This document shows positions 21,247 through 31,770 of a stretch of DNA of 64,000 nucleotides, piece by piece. Position 1 is the first letter of the stretch, and each line of letters begins with the position of its first letter. A program made the translations under genes and the position numbers. The notes under the pieces were generated by a model. That model saw nothing but the letters and a program-made list of their open reading frames with translations, made no database searches and was not told where the DNA came from. The DNA lies in assembly GCF_945859705.1 (NCBI RefSeq), contig NC_079134.1, positions 62,660,437-62,724,436 of the forward strand. The letters run 5' to 3'. The stretch is from Episyrphus balteatus (lineage: Eukaryota; Arthropoda; Insecta; Diptera; Syrphidae).

Positions 21247-23751
21247 TGGGCACGCTGTCAGACAGGCCCCTTAGGATCCTAGCTGTGAATGTAAATTCAC
21301 TGATTAGGGTCGAACGTAGAGCTGACCTTTTCCAATTGTTGAAAGATCTAAGTCCCGATGTGTTTATGGCTAGCGAAACTAAGCTTAACCAGAAACATAA
21401 CGTCGCCCTAGAATTGAAGTGCCGTATACGCCATTTTTAAATTTTTGGGAAATAGCACTTAAATGTTCGGAAGATAATTGCGAAAGAACTAACCGCTAGT
21501 ATTTTTTGATATTATAGTATGCTATATAATTACAATGTGTCTTTTATATACATGTTATTGGACATCTGCAATTCGTTTAGTTTTCAAAATATTTAAATTT
21601 TTGTCCAACATGAGTTTGCCGTATACGCCATGAAAATCAGAAGTTTCTTTTATTCATGACGTACGTGTACGTCAAAAAAAAACATAACGCTCGTCAAAAC
21701 AATTCTCAAAATTTTCTTACATTGCATGAAAAATTTGACGTAAATGCCAAAATTTCTTGTTTTTGTCAAAACAATAGTGAATATATCGGCAACGAAAAAA
21801 GATAGAAAAAAATGGATAGCAGATTTGAAAAGAGCAACTTCGAAAACATAAGACTGCATACCTAGTTCAAAAAATGCAATTTGGCGTATAAGGCACTCCA
21901 ATACTAGGGCGACGATAAACTGACAAATAATAATTACAACATCGTAAGAAAACACCGGCCCGACTCCACTCAAGGGGCGATGTTGCAATGTTCATACGTA
22001 AAGGCATTAGTTATAAAGTAATATACAATAGTGAAGTGCGAAAATTTCGAACGCTTGAGGTGTGCTTTGTATGCATCCCTCTCCAACATGGAAAGCGGGT
22101 GTATGCAGTCGCAGCTTATGCGGCAGAAGCACCTCAACCAGCTGACCTTACGGGAGAACTCGAAAAACTTTTTCAAGTCCTACGATTGAACCTGGAGGAA
22201 AACTATATCCTCATGGCCGGGGATCTGAACGCCAAACACCAAGATTGGGGAAATCAAATACAGAATCAGCGAGGTAATCATATGTATAATTGGATGAGTC
22301 AAAACAATATTGAATATAGGGTTGATCTGCAGGCTACTGAAAGGCCATCGTTTCCAAGAATTGGTTCTTTTCTGGATGTATTGCTTCTAGACTCGAGACT
22401 GACAATAACAGACTCTGCTAACACCCAAGAAACTGCCTTCGTTCAATTGAGTACGACAGAGACCACTGCGGACTCGCCGCCGCAATACAGATTCCGAACG
22501 AACTTGTGGAATTGGAGGAGTATGTACCGGAGGTCCTTACAACTACGGTAAGATGCGCTGGCCACGCTTCACCAACGCCTTAGCAAGAGAACTGCGTTCG
22601 AATAACACAACCCCTCCAAACGACAGAAATCTGTCGAACAGTGAGATTGATGGTTATCTCCAACAAATGGACGATACCATCCTTCAAACGATGACCAGAA
22701 CAATACCTAAATACAAAGAACGTGACCAAAATAACATTTATCGAAACGCGACTATTGACGCACTCCACAGACATAAAAGCGGACTATTGACAAGACTAAA
22801 ACGTTTATACTGGCGATTTACAGACCCACACGATCTGGAGATTGGAACACTGAAGTCATCGATCAATAGCATCAACCAGTTGATAAAAGAAAATTATAGG
22901 TTGTCTATTAATCTGTATTGGGACAAAAAAAAATTCGGGCCGTTAATTCTAGCGACCCGAGTATGTTCCCGCAGATTAATAAAATTTTTAGACGGAATGA
23001 TCAAAACGAGCTTCCGTGTCTTAAGCTCCAGAGAACTGTGGAAAACAGAGACGTACTTCTGACAGCAGGCATAAATCCAGGGGAAGCCATCTTGGACGAC
23101 GACCTCTTTATAATCGAAGATTCGCAAGAGAAAGTGGAGGCGGTGGGTGCTGCCTTCCAGCAAGTGTACAAGGTTAATGTTAGCATTAACCCGAACCATG
23201 ACCTGGAAAACAGGGCCCTCCTTCATCACTTCTAGCTACGTAATGATATTACGCAATGGCGATCTGAGAATCGCGGTTTTACCGGGTTTAATGAAGAACA
23301 CTTGGCAAACGCCATCATCGCCGAGCATGCTGGGGCTAACACCCTGTTAGTTACGAAGGTAGAGCTCAAGCTCATCTTCGATTCATTAAAGAAAAAGAAG
23401 TCAGCAGGAGTCGATGGTATATCCAATATTGTACTACGACACCTAACTCAAGAAGCTATTGACATTTATGCCACTATGTTCAAAAACGCTCTGAATAATG
23501 CATATTATCCAAAGCGTTGGAAAACAGCTGTGGTACATCCTCTACCGAAAAAGGGAAAGGACAACTCCAATCCGGCAAATCTCCGGTCGATAAGTCTCCT
23601 TCCAAGTATCAGCAAAGTATTTGAAAAAGTTATCAATAGGGCTCTGTCTCAGTGGGCTGAGGACAATAATATCATACCGGATAATCAATTCGGGTTTAAG
23701 GCAGAACATGACACTATTCATGCCGCGTCTAAACGTGTATCTGATATTCAG
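21246..23751 (+). pseudogene. Jockey-like ORF2, 5' part (endonuclease and half of reverse transcriptase)
   Basis: The ATG at 21246 overlaps the ORF1 stop (TAATG). The first 50 codons are the start of an APE-type endonuclease (ILAVNVNSL ... ASETKLN), broken by a MITE at 21401-21914. The frame resumes near 21919 with small frameshifts and includes the GDLNAKHQDWGN motif near 22220. The RT linker (22553-23235) and the RT fingers follow, with KKKSAGVDGISN near 23392, LPKKGKDNSNPANLRSISLL near 23548 and NQFGFK near 23686. It ends at the insertion point before the YADD box. Multiple indels make it non-functional. Confidence 0.82.
21401..21914. mobile_element. 514-bp MITE in the LINE endonuclease
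   Basis: Inverted ends of about 33 bp begin CGTCGCCCTAG and carry a GTGCC..ATACGCCA segment. ATAA at 21397-21400 and 21915-21918 is the target duplication: the sister LINE copy at 48050-53912 has a single ATAA at this place. No transposase. Confidence 0.9.
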
Positions 23752-24112
23752 TAGGGATGGCGGTTGTAAGTACAAAAACCGGTTTTCGGTTTTTCCGGTT
23801 TTCTTTCTTTCATTTAAACCGACCGGTTTTAAACCGGGCCAATAAACCGGTTTTGGAAAAACCGGTTTTCGGTTTTTTGTTTGCTTGATTTGACATAAAA
23901 AACAAAATTAAACCTAATTTGTCAACCAAAAAAAAAACTTTTCGAAGAAAATCCCTGAGCAAAGCTTTTTTTAGTTTGATTTTGTTATAAGGCCCAATTT
24001 ATTGACCCTCCATTAAACTTAAATCGCCAATTAAAAAAGGGAATTTCAAAATTAAAAACCAAATTCGTTTAATTCAGTCTCTTTTAAAATTTTTTTGAAG
24101 TTTGGCATCATT

Positions 24113-24559
24113 AGGTGTGTTTTTTATTACCACCGGTCTTAACTGGACAAAAAAAACGCAGTCGGGGCTAAGGAATTTACATGTTAAATGCAACAACACT
24201 TTAGCCCCTTGGGCTTAGCTGTTAAGCACGGAGAATTCTCTGGGCTTAACTTTTTCAACAGATTTAAATCTGTGCTACCAACTCAACTTGTTCGTAAATT
24301 GTTTAGAATTTGTTTAAAAACATCAAAACTGATGTTTGGAAGGACAATTATTATTTTAAATATTTATTTAATAGTTAATTGAACTTTTTTTTTTCAAAAA
24401 CACACAAGAAACCCCAAAAGCGAAAAATATGACAACTTTATATTTTTTTGTGTCAGCTGATTTTGGAACATTTAGTATGCAGTGCTGCCAATTTTTCTCG
24501 CTAAGCCCCGAAGCGTTTTTTTTAACCAGTTAAGCCCGGTGGTAATAAAAAACACACCT
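24113..24559. mobile_element. MITE with AGGTGTGTTTTTTATTACCA ends
   Basis: Inverted termini AGGTGTGTTTTTTATTACCA at 24113 and complement to 24559, with further CCGG..TTAACTGG similarity inside. Parts of it recur at the centre of the large palindrome (27747-28388). The target duplication is unclear. No coding capacity. Confidence 0.75.
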
Positions 24560-24725
24560 ATTAACTAATTGAGCATTAAATTTAAAAGTCGTTTTAGTTA
24601 AAACACCAAATTCGACCTTTTAAGAGGGATTTTTATAGCAAACGAAGGTTTTAAACAGGATTTATATTTATTCACTCTCCATTAGCGTCAAATGTCATTT
24701 CATTTATTATTTTATTAAACAAATG
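24224..24725 (+). repeat. Segment X, direct copy of 28056-28557
   Basis: Direct repeat at a constant offset of 3,832 bp with isolated substitutions (e.g. GAAGCG here, GAGGCG there). With the inverted copy at 27557-28058 this segment is present three times. Confidence 0.88.
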
Positions 24726-24853
24726 TTTTCACTGAAAAATTCGGTGCACGACCGCCGCACCACGACTGCAGCACGTCCGCACTATTTCATTTTGTATGAA
24801 AAATTCGCCGCACCATGATACATAATTTTGGAATTTTGAGAAATAAAAATAAA

Positions 24854-24907
24854 CTACCGACGAGAAGGAGATTCGAACTCGAGCACTTTCAATTAGAAGT
24901 CCAACGC
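24854..24907 (-). repeat. tRNA-like 3' half, mirrored copy
   Basis: Mirror of 31228-31281. Confidence 0.5.
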
Positions 24908-25421
24908 TTTTTTTTTTAATTTTAAATTCATTTTTATTATTCTTCAGCTTAAAACTATCTTTAAGCTAGACAAAAATTCATAAAAACTGGCCTACTTATC
25001 AATTACTTACAACTAACTTACTGGCCCTATACGGGCACTCTAAGTTATTCTTCATTTTTCTTAATACTAATGCCTTTCGGCCTTAAGACTTATTTAATTC
25101 AAATAGTATTTCAAGGTTTTAGTTTTTCCAAGAAATAATTTCTAAAAAACTTGGATTCTGATAATTTTTTTTTGTTTAATTTAAAACTTAAAAACTATTT
25201 AAAACTACTTAAACAACTTAAAAACTAATTAAAACTACTTAAGCTACTTAAAAACTAATTAAAACTACTTAAAAACTAGAACAGCCACAGCAAGCAATTT
25301 TGTATTTATTTATTTATTTTTTTTTTTGTATTTTTTTTGTGCCACCCCGACTACTGTCCCTACTTAAAACTAAACACCTAAAACTATGTAAGCCGGCCAA
25401 GGCATAAAAACAAAGACCACT

Positions 25422-26667
25422 TTAACTATTTACACTATTATGAAGCCACCAAAACTGGTTTTCCTGCCTTACCCTATCTCTTCGGTCCCGATCGGACACA
25501 GTCCTACTGAACCGAAGACGCCCTTCTCCACCTAGTGCGAGGATGTCCCCGTCATACAGCAGTCGCCTGTCCACGGTTCTTCGCCCGACGTGGTAGATTA
25601 GCGGAACTGCCAATCTATCCTGTACAAGCCCCCGACTATCTAAATAGAGGAATGCCTCAAGCGGAATATAGCCGCTTAAACACACACTCTTGAATTATTC
25701 GTCGTTGAAGTAGTAACCCCCAAAAATGTATCTATTTGAAGGGGCCATCGCTCTTGAAACGTGGCCACGAACAAACTTCAGCATAAAGTTATCAATTCTA
25801 TTTATGTTGGCTCTATTGTATAAAACCTCATTGGAATAGTAATGCGTGTAATCAGATTCGGGTGTTCTGTGCAGACCAAGGCAACGTCTAAGACACTGCC
25901 TCTCAAACACCCGAAACTTTTCCATTTGAGATGGAGCAACGTTGAACCACACAGGGCATCCATAGACAATCATCGGCCGGATGAGGGCCATGTAGCAAAT
26001 CACCTTAACCCTTAAAACAGCCGTTTTGTCAGGGCAAAAGCTCCCCTAGCCCTGGCCAGAACAGCATCCATATGTCTATTGAAATATAGATATTGATCTA
26101 GCCAGATACCAAGTACTTTACTACACTTTTACTCGGCAGTGGATGTTCGTGTGGTCCAGCGATCTCCAGCTTCCGCCAGTTCCTTCGCGTATCCCCTGAA
26201 GCCCTAGCCAAAAGAGTCCTAAATAGAATCGTTTCTGATTTCTGGAAGTTAGTTTTCAACTTCCAGTCATCACATAATCGCTGAATTTTATCAAATTCAC
26301 GTTGCAAGAGAATTCTGATAACCTCAACTTTTGGAGCTGTTCTGTACGCAATTAGATCGTCGGCATACGCAATTGCCTGAGTTAGACTTCCTATCAGATC
26401 GCTGGTGTAAATACTAAAGAGAATCGGTGAGTTCACCGCTCCCTGTTGAAGACCATTTTTAATATTAAAAACTCCAGTAGAAGTTATATTGCCATTTTTG
26501 ACAACAAACGTTCTACAATTGAGCGTGTCATAAAGCATATATAAAAGTGGTTTACTTATACTAAGTCTTGTAAATTTAAGATAGAGACCTTCTAACCAAA
26601 CGGTGTCGAAAGCTTTTTCCAAATCAACAAGACAGACACCCGTGCACTGTTTTTTAGATTTGTTCCA
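25422..26667 (-). pseudogene. Inverted duplicate of the Jockey-like ORF2 3' part
   Basis: Mirror image of 29468-30713. It contains the second half of reverse transcriptase, with the AYADDLIAY catalytic box near 26350-26376 on the minus strand, the thumb region and the C-terminal domain ending in NSVNS. The same frame break occurs at ~26100 (YLVSG then stop) and at ~25688 as in the other arm, showing that the mutations predate the duplication. It has no upstream half in this orientation, so it cannot be expressed as an element protein. Confidence 0.85.
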
Positions 26668-27090
26668 CTGAATATTAGGGATGGGAAAAACCGGCCTGTT
26701 TAAACCAGTTTCGGTTTTTTTGCTTTGGTCAACCGTTTTTTTTTGGTTTTTTTGTCCTCGAGGTTTAAACCGGTTTTTACAAAAAAACTGAAAAACCGAA
26801 AAAAAAAACCGGCTGATCATACGAGACAAAAAGTGAAAACCCTCAAAACATTCATTCACTCTCTCATTCATTTCATTCATATTCAGCTTAACAAATTCCT
26901 CAAAGCTCCTATTAAGAGTGAGTTAAGAACTCTTAGGGCCAATTTATTGAGCCTTTGTTCTGTAGACCAAAATTACCAATTACCAAACTTTGGTCTTATG
27001 AAATTGATTGAACAGATTCTCACCATCCCATTTTTCCATATTCATGCATGTTTTATTCATTTTTAATTGTTAACTTACACTGAAACTTAT

Positions 27091-27578
27091 GTTGTTTTCG
27101 ATTGGAATCACTCAAGAATTCACTCATTCTGAAATCCAATAAAACAGTTTGAATCACTTCCACTCAATTCTGTTTTTTTTGTGTTAGTGTTTGTTTTTCT
27201 TTGAAATTTAAAATGTCAAATATGGCATAAGAATTGAAAAATAATTAATATTTTAAAAAAATGTTTCCTAATATTCAACGAATGTATCGGGAATTAATTT
27301 TGCAAAATATCTTAAGGCATAATTTATTTATTTGAAAATAAATTAACAAATTAATTTCAGAAAACGAAAAAAAAAATTGAATGAAAAACAATGATTGAGT
27401 GTTTCTTTGACATGTGAGTATTCATGTATTAGTGCTTCTTGATTGGATTCTGATTTGAAATCGAGAAGAGAATTTCTCTTCTGAGAAGCGTTCTGGCTGT
27501 CATTTTCATGCCAATAAAACGATTTTAGAAGGCTTCCGAATGCTTCCGGACGCTTCTGGATGTCCAATCGAAAACGAC
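27091..27578. mobile_element. MITE with GTYGTTTTCGATTGGA ends, mirrored copy
   Basis: Mirror of 28557-29044. The 74-codon frames here and in the other arm are artefacts. Confidence 0.65.
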
Positions 27579-28556
27579 ATTTGTTTAATAAAATAATAAA
27601 TGAAATGACATTTGACGCTAATGGAGAGTGAATAAATATAAATCCTGTTTAAAACCTTCGTTTGCTATAAAAATCCCTCTTAAAAGGTCGAATTTGGTGT
27701 TTTAACTAAAACGACTTTTAAATTTAATGCTCAATTAGTTAATAGGTGTGTTTTTTATTACCACCGGGCTTAACTGGTTAAAAAAAACGCCTCGGGGCTT
27801 AGCGAGAAAAATTGGCAGCACTGCATACTAAATGTTCCAAAATCAGCTGACACAAAAAAATATAAAGTTGTCATATTTTTCGCTTTTGGGGTTTCTTGTG
27901 TGTTTTTGAAAAAAAAAAGTTCAATTAACTATTAAATAAATATTTAAAATAATAATTGTCCTTCCAAACATCAGTTTTGATGTTTTTAAACAAATTCTAA
28001 ACAATTTACGAACAAGTTGAGTTGGTAGCACAGATTTAAATCTGTTGAAAAAGTTAAGCACGGAGAATTCTCTGGGCTTAACTTTTTCAACAGATTTAAA
28101 TCTGTGCTACCAACTCAACTTGTTCGTAAATTGTTTAGAATTTGTTTAAAAACATCAAAACTGATGTTTGGAAGGACAATTATTATTTTAAATATTTATT
28201 TAATAGTTAATTGAACTTTTTTTTTTCAAAAACACACAAGAAACCCCAAAAGCGAAAAATATGACAACTTTATATTTTTTTGTGTCAGCTGATTTTGGAA
28301 CATTTAGTATGCAGTGCTGCCAATTTTTCTCGCTAAGCCCCGAGGCGTTTTTTTTAACCAGTTAAGCCCGGTGGTAATAAAAAACACACCTATTAACTAA
28401 TTGAGCATTAAATTTAAAAGTCGTTTTAGTTAAAACACCAAATTCGACCTTTTAAGAGGGATTTTTATAGCAAACGAAGGTTTTAAACAGGATTTATATT
28501 TATTCACTCTCCATTAGCGTCAAATGTCATTTCATTTATTATTTTATTAAACAAAT

Positions 28557-29044
28557 GTCGTTTTCGATTGGACATCCAGAAGCGTCCGGAAGCATTCGGA
28601 AGCCTTCTAAAATCGTTTTATTGGCATGAAAATGACAGCCAGAACGCTTCTCAGAAGAGAAATTCTCTTCTCGATTTCAAATCAGAATCCAATCAAGAAG
28701 CACTAATACATGAATACTCACATGTCAAAGAAACACTCAATCATTGTTTTTCATTCAATTTTTTTTTTCGTTTTCTGAAATTAATTTGTTAATTTATTTT
28801 CAAATAAATAAATTATGCCTTAAGATATTTTGCAAAATTAATTCCCGATACATTCGTTGAATATTAGGAAACATTTTTTTAAAATATTAATTATTTTTCA
28901 ATTCTTATGCCATATTTGACATTTTAAATTTCAAAGAAAAACAAACACTAACACAAAAAAAACAGAATTGAGTGGAAGTGATTCAAACTGTTTTATTGGA
29001 TTTCAGAATGAGTGAATTCTTGAGTGATTCCAATCGAAAACAAC
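28557..29044. mobile_element. MITE with GTYGTTTTCGATTGGA ends
   Basis: Inverted ends GTCGTTTTCGATTGGA and GTTGTTTTCGATTGGA bound a 488-bp AT-rich segment. No clear target duplication or transposase. Its left end lies exactly at the right limit of segment X. Confidence 0.65.
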
Positions 29045-29459
29045 ATAAGTTTCAGTGTAAGTTAACAATTAAAAATGAATAAAACATGCATGAATATGGA
29101 AAAATGGGATGGTGAGAATCTGTTCAATCAATTTCATAAGACCAAAGTTTGGTAATTGGTAATTTTGGTCTACAGAACAAAGGCTCAATAAATTGGCCCT
29201 AAGAGTTCTTAACTCACTCTTAATAGGAGCTTTGAGGAATTTGTTAAGCTGAATATGAATGAAATGAATGAGAGAGTGAATGAATGTTTTGAGGGTTTTC
29301 ACTTTTTGTCTCGTATGATCAGCCGGTTTTTTTTTTCGGTTTTTCAGTTTTTTTGTAAAAACCGGTTTAAACCTCGAGGACAAAAAAACCAAAAAAAAAC
29401 GGTTGACCAAAGCAAAAAAACCGAAACTGGTTTAAACAGGCCGGTTTTTCCCATCCCTA

Positions 29460-31227
29460 ATATTCAGCGGAACAAATCTAAAAAACAGTGCACGGGTGTC
29501 TGTCTTGTTGATTTGGAAAAAGCTTTCGACACCGTTTGGTTAGAAGGTCTCTATCTTAAATTTACAAGACTTAGTATAAGTAAACCACTTTTATATATGC
29601 TTTATGACACGCTCAATTGTAGAACGTTTGTTGTCAAAAATGGCAATATAACTTCTACTGGAGTTTTTAATATTAAAAATGGTCTTCAACAGGGAGCGGT
29701 GAACTCACCGATTCTCTTTAGTATTTACACCAGCGATCTGATAGGAAGTCTAACTCAGGCAATTGCGTATGCCGACGATCTAATTGCGTACAGAACAGCT
29801 CCAAAAGTTGAGGTTATCAGAATTCTCTTGCAACGTGAATTTGATAAAATTCAGCGATTATGTGATGACTGGAAGTTGAAAATTAACTTCCAGAAATCAG
29901 AAACGATTCTATTTAGGACTCTTTTGGCTAGGGCTTCAGGGGATACGCGAAGGAACTGGCGGAAGCTGGAGATCGCTGGACCACACGAACATCCACTGCC
30001 GAGTAAAAGTGTAGTAAAGTACTTGGTATCTGGCTAGATCAATATCTATATTTCAATAGACATATGGATGCTTTTCTGGCCAGGGCTAGGGGAGCTTTTG
30101 CCCTGACAAAACGGCTGTTTTAAGGGTTAAGGTGATTTGCTACATGGCCCTCATCCGGCCGATGATTGTCTATGGATGCCCTGTGTGGTTCAACGTTGCT
30201 CCATCTCAAATGGAAAAGTTTCGGGTGTTTGAGAGGCAGTGTCTTAGACGTTGCCTTGGTCTGCACAGAACACCCGAATCTGATTACACGCATTACTATT
30301 CCAATGAGGTTTTATACAATAGAGCCAACATAAATAGAATTGATAACTTTATGCTGAAGTTTGTTCGTGGCCACGTTTCAAGAGCGATGGCCCCTTCAAA
30401 TAGATACATTTTTGGGGGTTACTACTTCAACGACGAATAATTCAAGAGTGTGTGTTTAAGCGGCTATATTCCGCTTGAGGCATTCCTCTATTTAGATAGT
30501 CGGGGGCTTGTACAGGATAGATTGGCAGTTCCGCTAATCTACCACGTCGGGCGAAGAACCGTGGACAGGCGACTGCTGTATGACGGGGACATCCTCGCAC
30601 TAGGTGGAGAAGGGCGTCTTCGGTTCAGTAGGACTGTGTCCGATCGGGACCGAAGAGATAGGGTAAGGCAGGAAAACCAGTTTTGGTGGCTTCATAATAG
30701 TGTAAATAGTTAAAGTGGTCTTTGTTTTTATGCCTTGGCCGGCTTACATAGTTTTAGGTGTTTAGTTTTAAGTAGGGACAGTAGTCGGGGTGGCACAAAA
30801 AAAATACAAAAAAAAAAATAAATAAATAAATACAAAATTGCTTGCTGTGGCTGTTCTAGTTTTTAAGTAGTTTTAATTAGTTTTTAAGTAGCTTAAGTAG
30901 TTTTAATTAGTTTTTAAGTTGTTTAAGTAGTTTTAAATAGTTTTTAAGTTTTAAATTAAACAAAAAAAAATTATCAGAATCCAAGTTTTTTAGAAATTAT
31001 TTCTTGGAAAAACTAAAACCTTGAAATACTATTTGAATTAAATAAGTTTTAAGGCCGAAAGGCATTAGTATTAAGAAAAATGAAGAATAACTTAGAGTGC
31101 CCGTATAGGGCCAGTAAGTTAGTTGTAAGTAATTGATAAGTAGGCCAGTTTTTATGAATTTTTGTCTAGCTTAAAGATAGTTTTAAGCTGAAGAATAATA
31201 AAAATGAATTTAAAATTAAAAAAAAAA
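29460..31227 (+). mobile_element. Jockey-like LINE, copy 1, 3' part
   Basis: Begins with the second ATATTCAG target copy, continues ORF2, then the 3' UTR with repeated TTTTTAAGTAG-type units (30855-30950), and ends in an A-run at 31218-31227 followed by tRNA-like sequence. Confidence 0.88.
29468..30713 (+). pseudogene. Jockey-like ORF2, 3' part (YADD half of reverse transcriptase and C-terminus)
   Basis: Continues the RT from the break at 23751: the DLEKAFDTVW box near 29508, the GLQQGAVNSPILF box near 29680, and AYADDLIAY near 29760, which holds the catalytic aspartates. The frame breaks near 30036 (loss of the LGIWLD continuation), and at about 30439 an in-frame stop separates the C-terminal domain that ends at 30711-30713. 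The C-terminal half carries a conserved CLRRCLGLHRTP segment as in the sister copy. Non-functional. Confidence 0.85.
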
Positions 31228-31281
31228 GCGTTGGACTTCTAATTGAAAGTGCTCGAGTTCGAATCTCCTTCTCGTCGGTAG
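31228..31281 (+). repeat. tRNA-like 3' half abutting the LINE A-tail
   Basis: GCGTTGGACTTCTAATTG resembles an anticodon arm with TCT, and GAGTTCGAATCTCC is a good B box. The 5' half is absent, the LINE A-tail occupying its place. It may be the remains of a tRNA-Arg(TCT) gene or a tRNA-SINE used as target. Not a functional tRNA as it stands. Confidence 0.5.
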
Positions 31282-31457
31282 TTTATTTTTATTTCTCAAA
31301 ATTCCAAAATTATGTATCATGGTGCGGCGAATTTTTCATACAAAATGAAATAGTGCGGACGTGCTGCAGTCGTGGTGCGGCGGTCGTGCACCGAATTTTT
31401 CAGTGAAAATTCCTGCAAACGGCGCGGCGGTGGTGGGGTGCTCAAGATTTTTTTTTT

Positions 31458-31770
31458 AAAAAATCAATTTCTATTTTTACTTGGGCACTTCTGCCTTTTG
31501 TGTATGCGTGCTGAAAGGGTGATATAGCCTCCGGTCTTTAGTAACTACGGATTCGTATATCGATTCACCTTTCAAGTGTTTTGAGTGTAAAAGAAGTTAC
31601 ACTGATAGGTCTGAAATCTTTGGGTTCTGTGTAACTGGATTTACCAGCTTTTGGTATAAAGACAACTTTGACTTCACGCCATGTTTTAGGGACTCCCAAT
31701 TGTAGGTTATTTTTGAATAAAGTGATCAGGTATAGAAAAATGAATTCACTACTTTTTTGCACCATCAATG
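31458..31770 (-). pseudogene. LOA-type LINE reverse transcriptase fragment, unit 1
   Basis: On the minus strand the fingers of a LOA/Bilbo-like RT are readable: GVPKTWREVKVVFIPKAGK, then DFRPISVTSFTLKTLER. After a stop or frameshift comes a PFQHAYTKGRSAQ segment, which is cut at 31458 by the duplication breakpoint. The upstream side is interrupted by the MITE at 31771-33358. The YADD box and everything downstream are missing. Strand and order agree with the endonuclease at 33900-34478. Confidence 0.75.

Larger units (their letters stand above)
19501..23751 (+). mobile_element. Jockey-like LINE, copy 1, 5' part
   Basis: Sister of the full-length copy at 48050-53912. It begins in the tRNA-like leader (B-box-like GCGTTCGAATCCC near 19518), then ORF1, then ORF2 to the middle of reverse transcriptase. 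There it is cut by the 5.7 kb hAT-ended insertion with target duplication ATATTCAG at 23744-23751. The remainder lies at 29460-31227. A 514-bp MITE sits in the endonuclease. Confidence 0.88.
24726..28058 (-). repeat. Left arm of the 3,333-bp palindrome
   Basis: Reverse complement of 28077-31409, with equal arm lengths, positions pairing as p and 56135-p, and only a few substitutions seen (near 26045, 26269 and 26672). Carries, in minus orientation, the LINE 3' end (24908-26675) with tRNA-like flank, the hAT right end near 26676-26684, and a MITE at 27091-27578. Confidence 0.93.
23752..29459. mobile_element. hAT-ended 5.7 kb insertion in the LINE
   Basis: The ends read TAGGGATGG, followed by AACCGGTTTT-rich DNA on both sides. 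An 8-bp duplication ATATTCAG at 23744-23751 and 29460-29467 is the hAT signature, and the LINE reading frame continues on the two sides. Most of the interior is not original hAT sequence: it contains an inverted copy of the LINE 3' end and of the hAT end, created by the inverted duplication at 24224-31409. No hAT transposase was found inside. Confidence 0.85.
28077..31409 (+). repeat. Right arm of the 3,333-bp palindrome
   Basis: Pairs base for base with 24726-28058; an 18-bp spacer (28059-28076) separates the arms. The arm runs from segment X through the hAT right end into the LINE 3' part, the tRNA-like flank and about 130 bp beyond. Confidence 0.93.

Noticed and set aside
28568..28792. 74-codon frame duplicated in both palindrome arms (also 27343-27567)
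   Set aside because: Its presence in two copies only reflects the inverted duplication, and it overlaps a MITE end.
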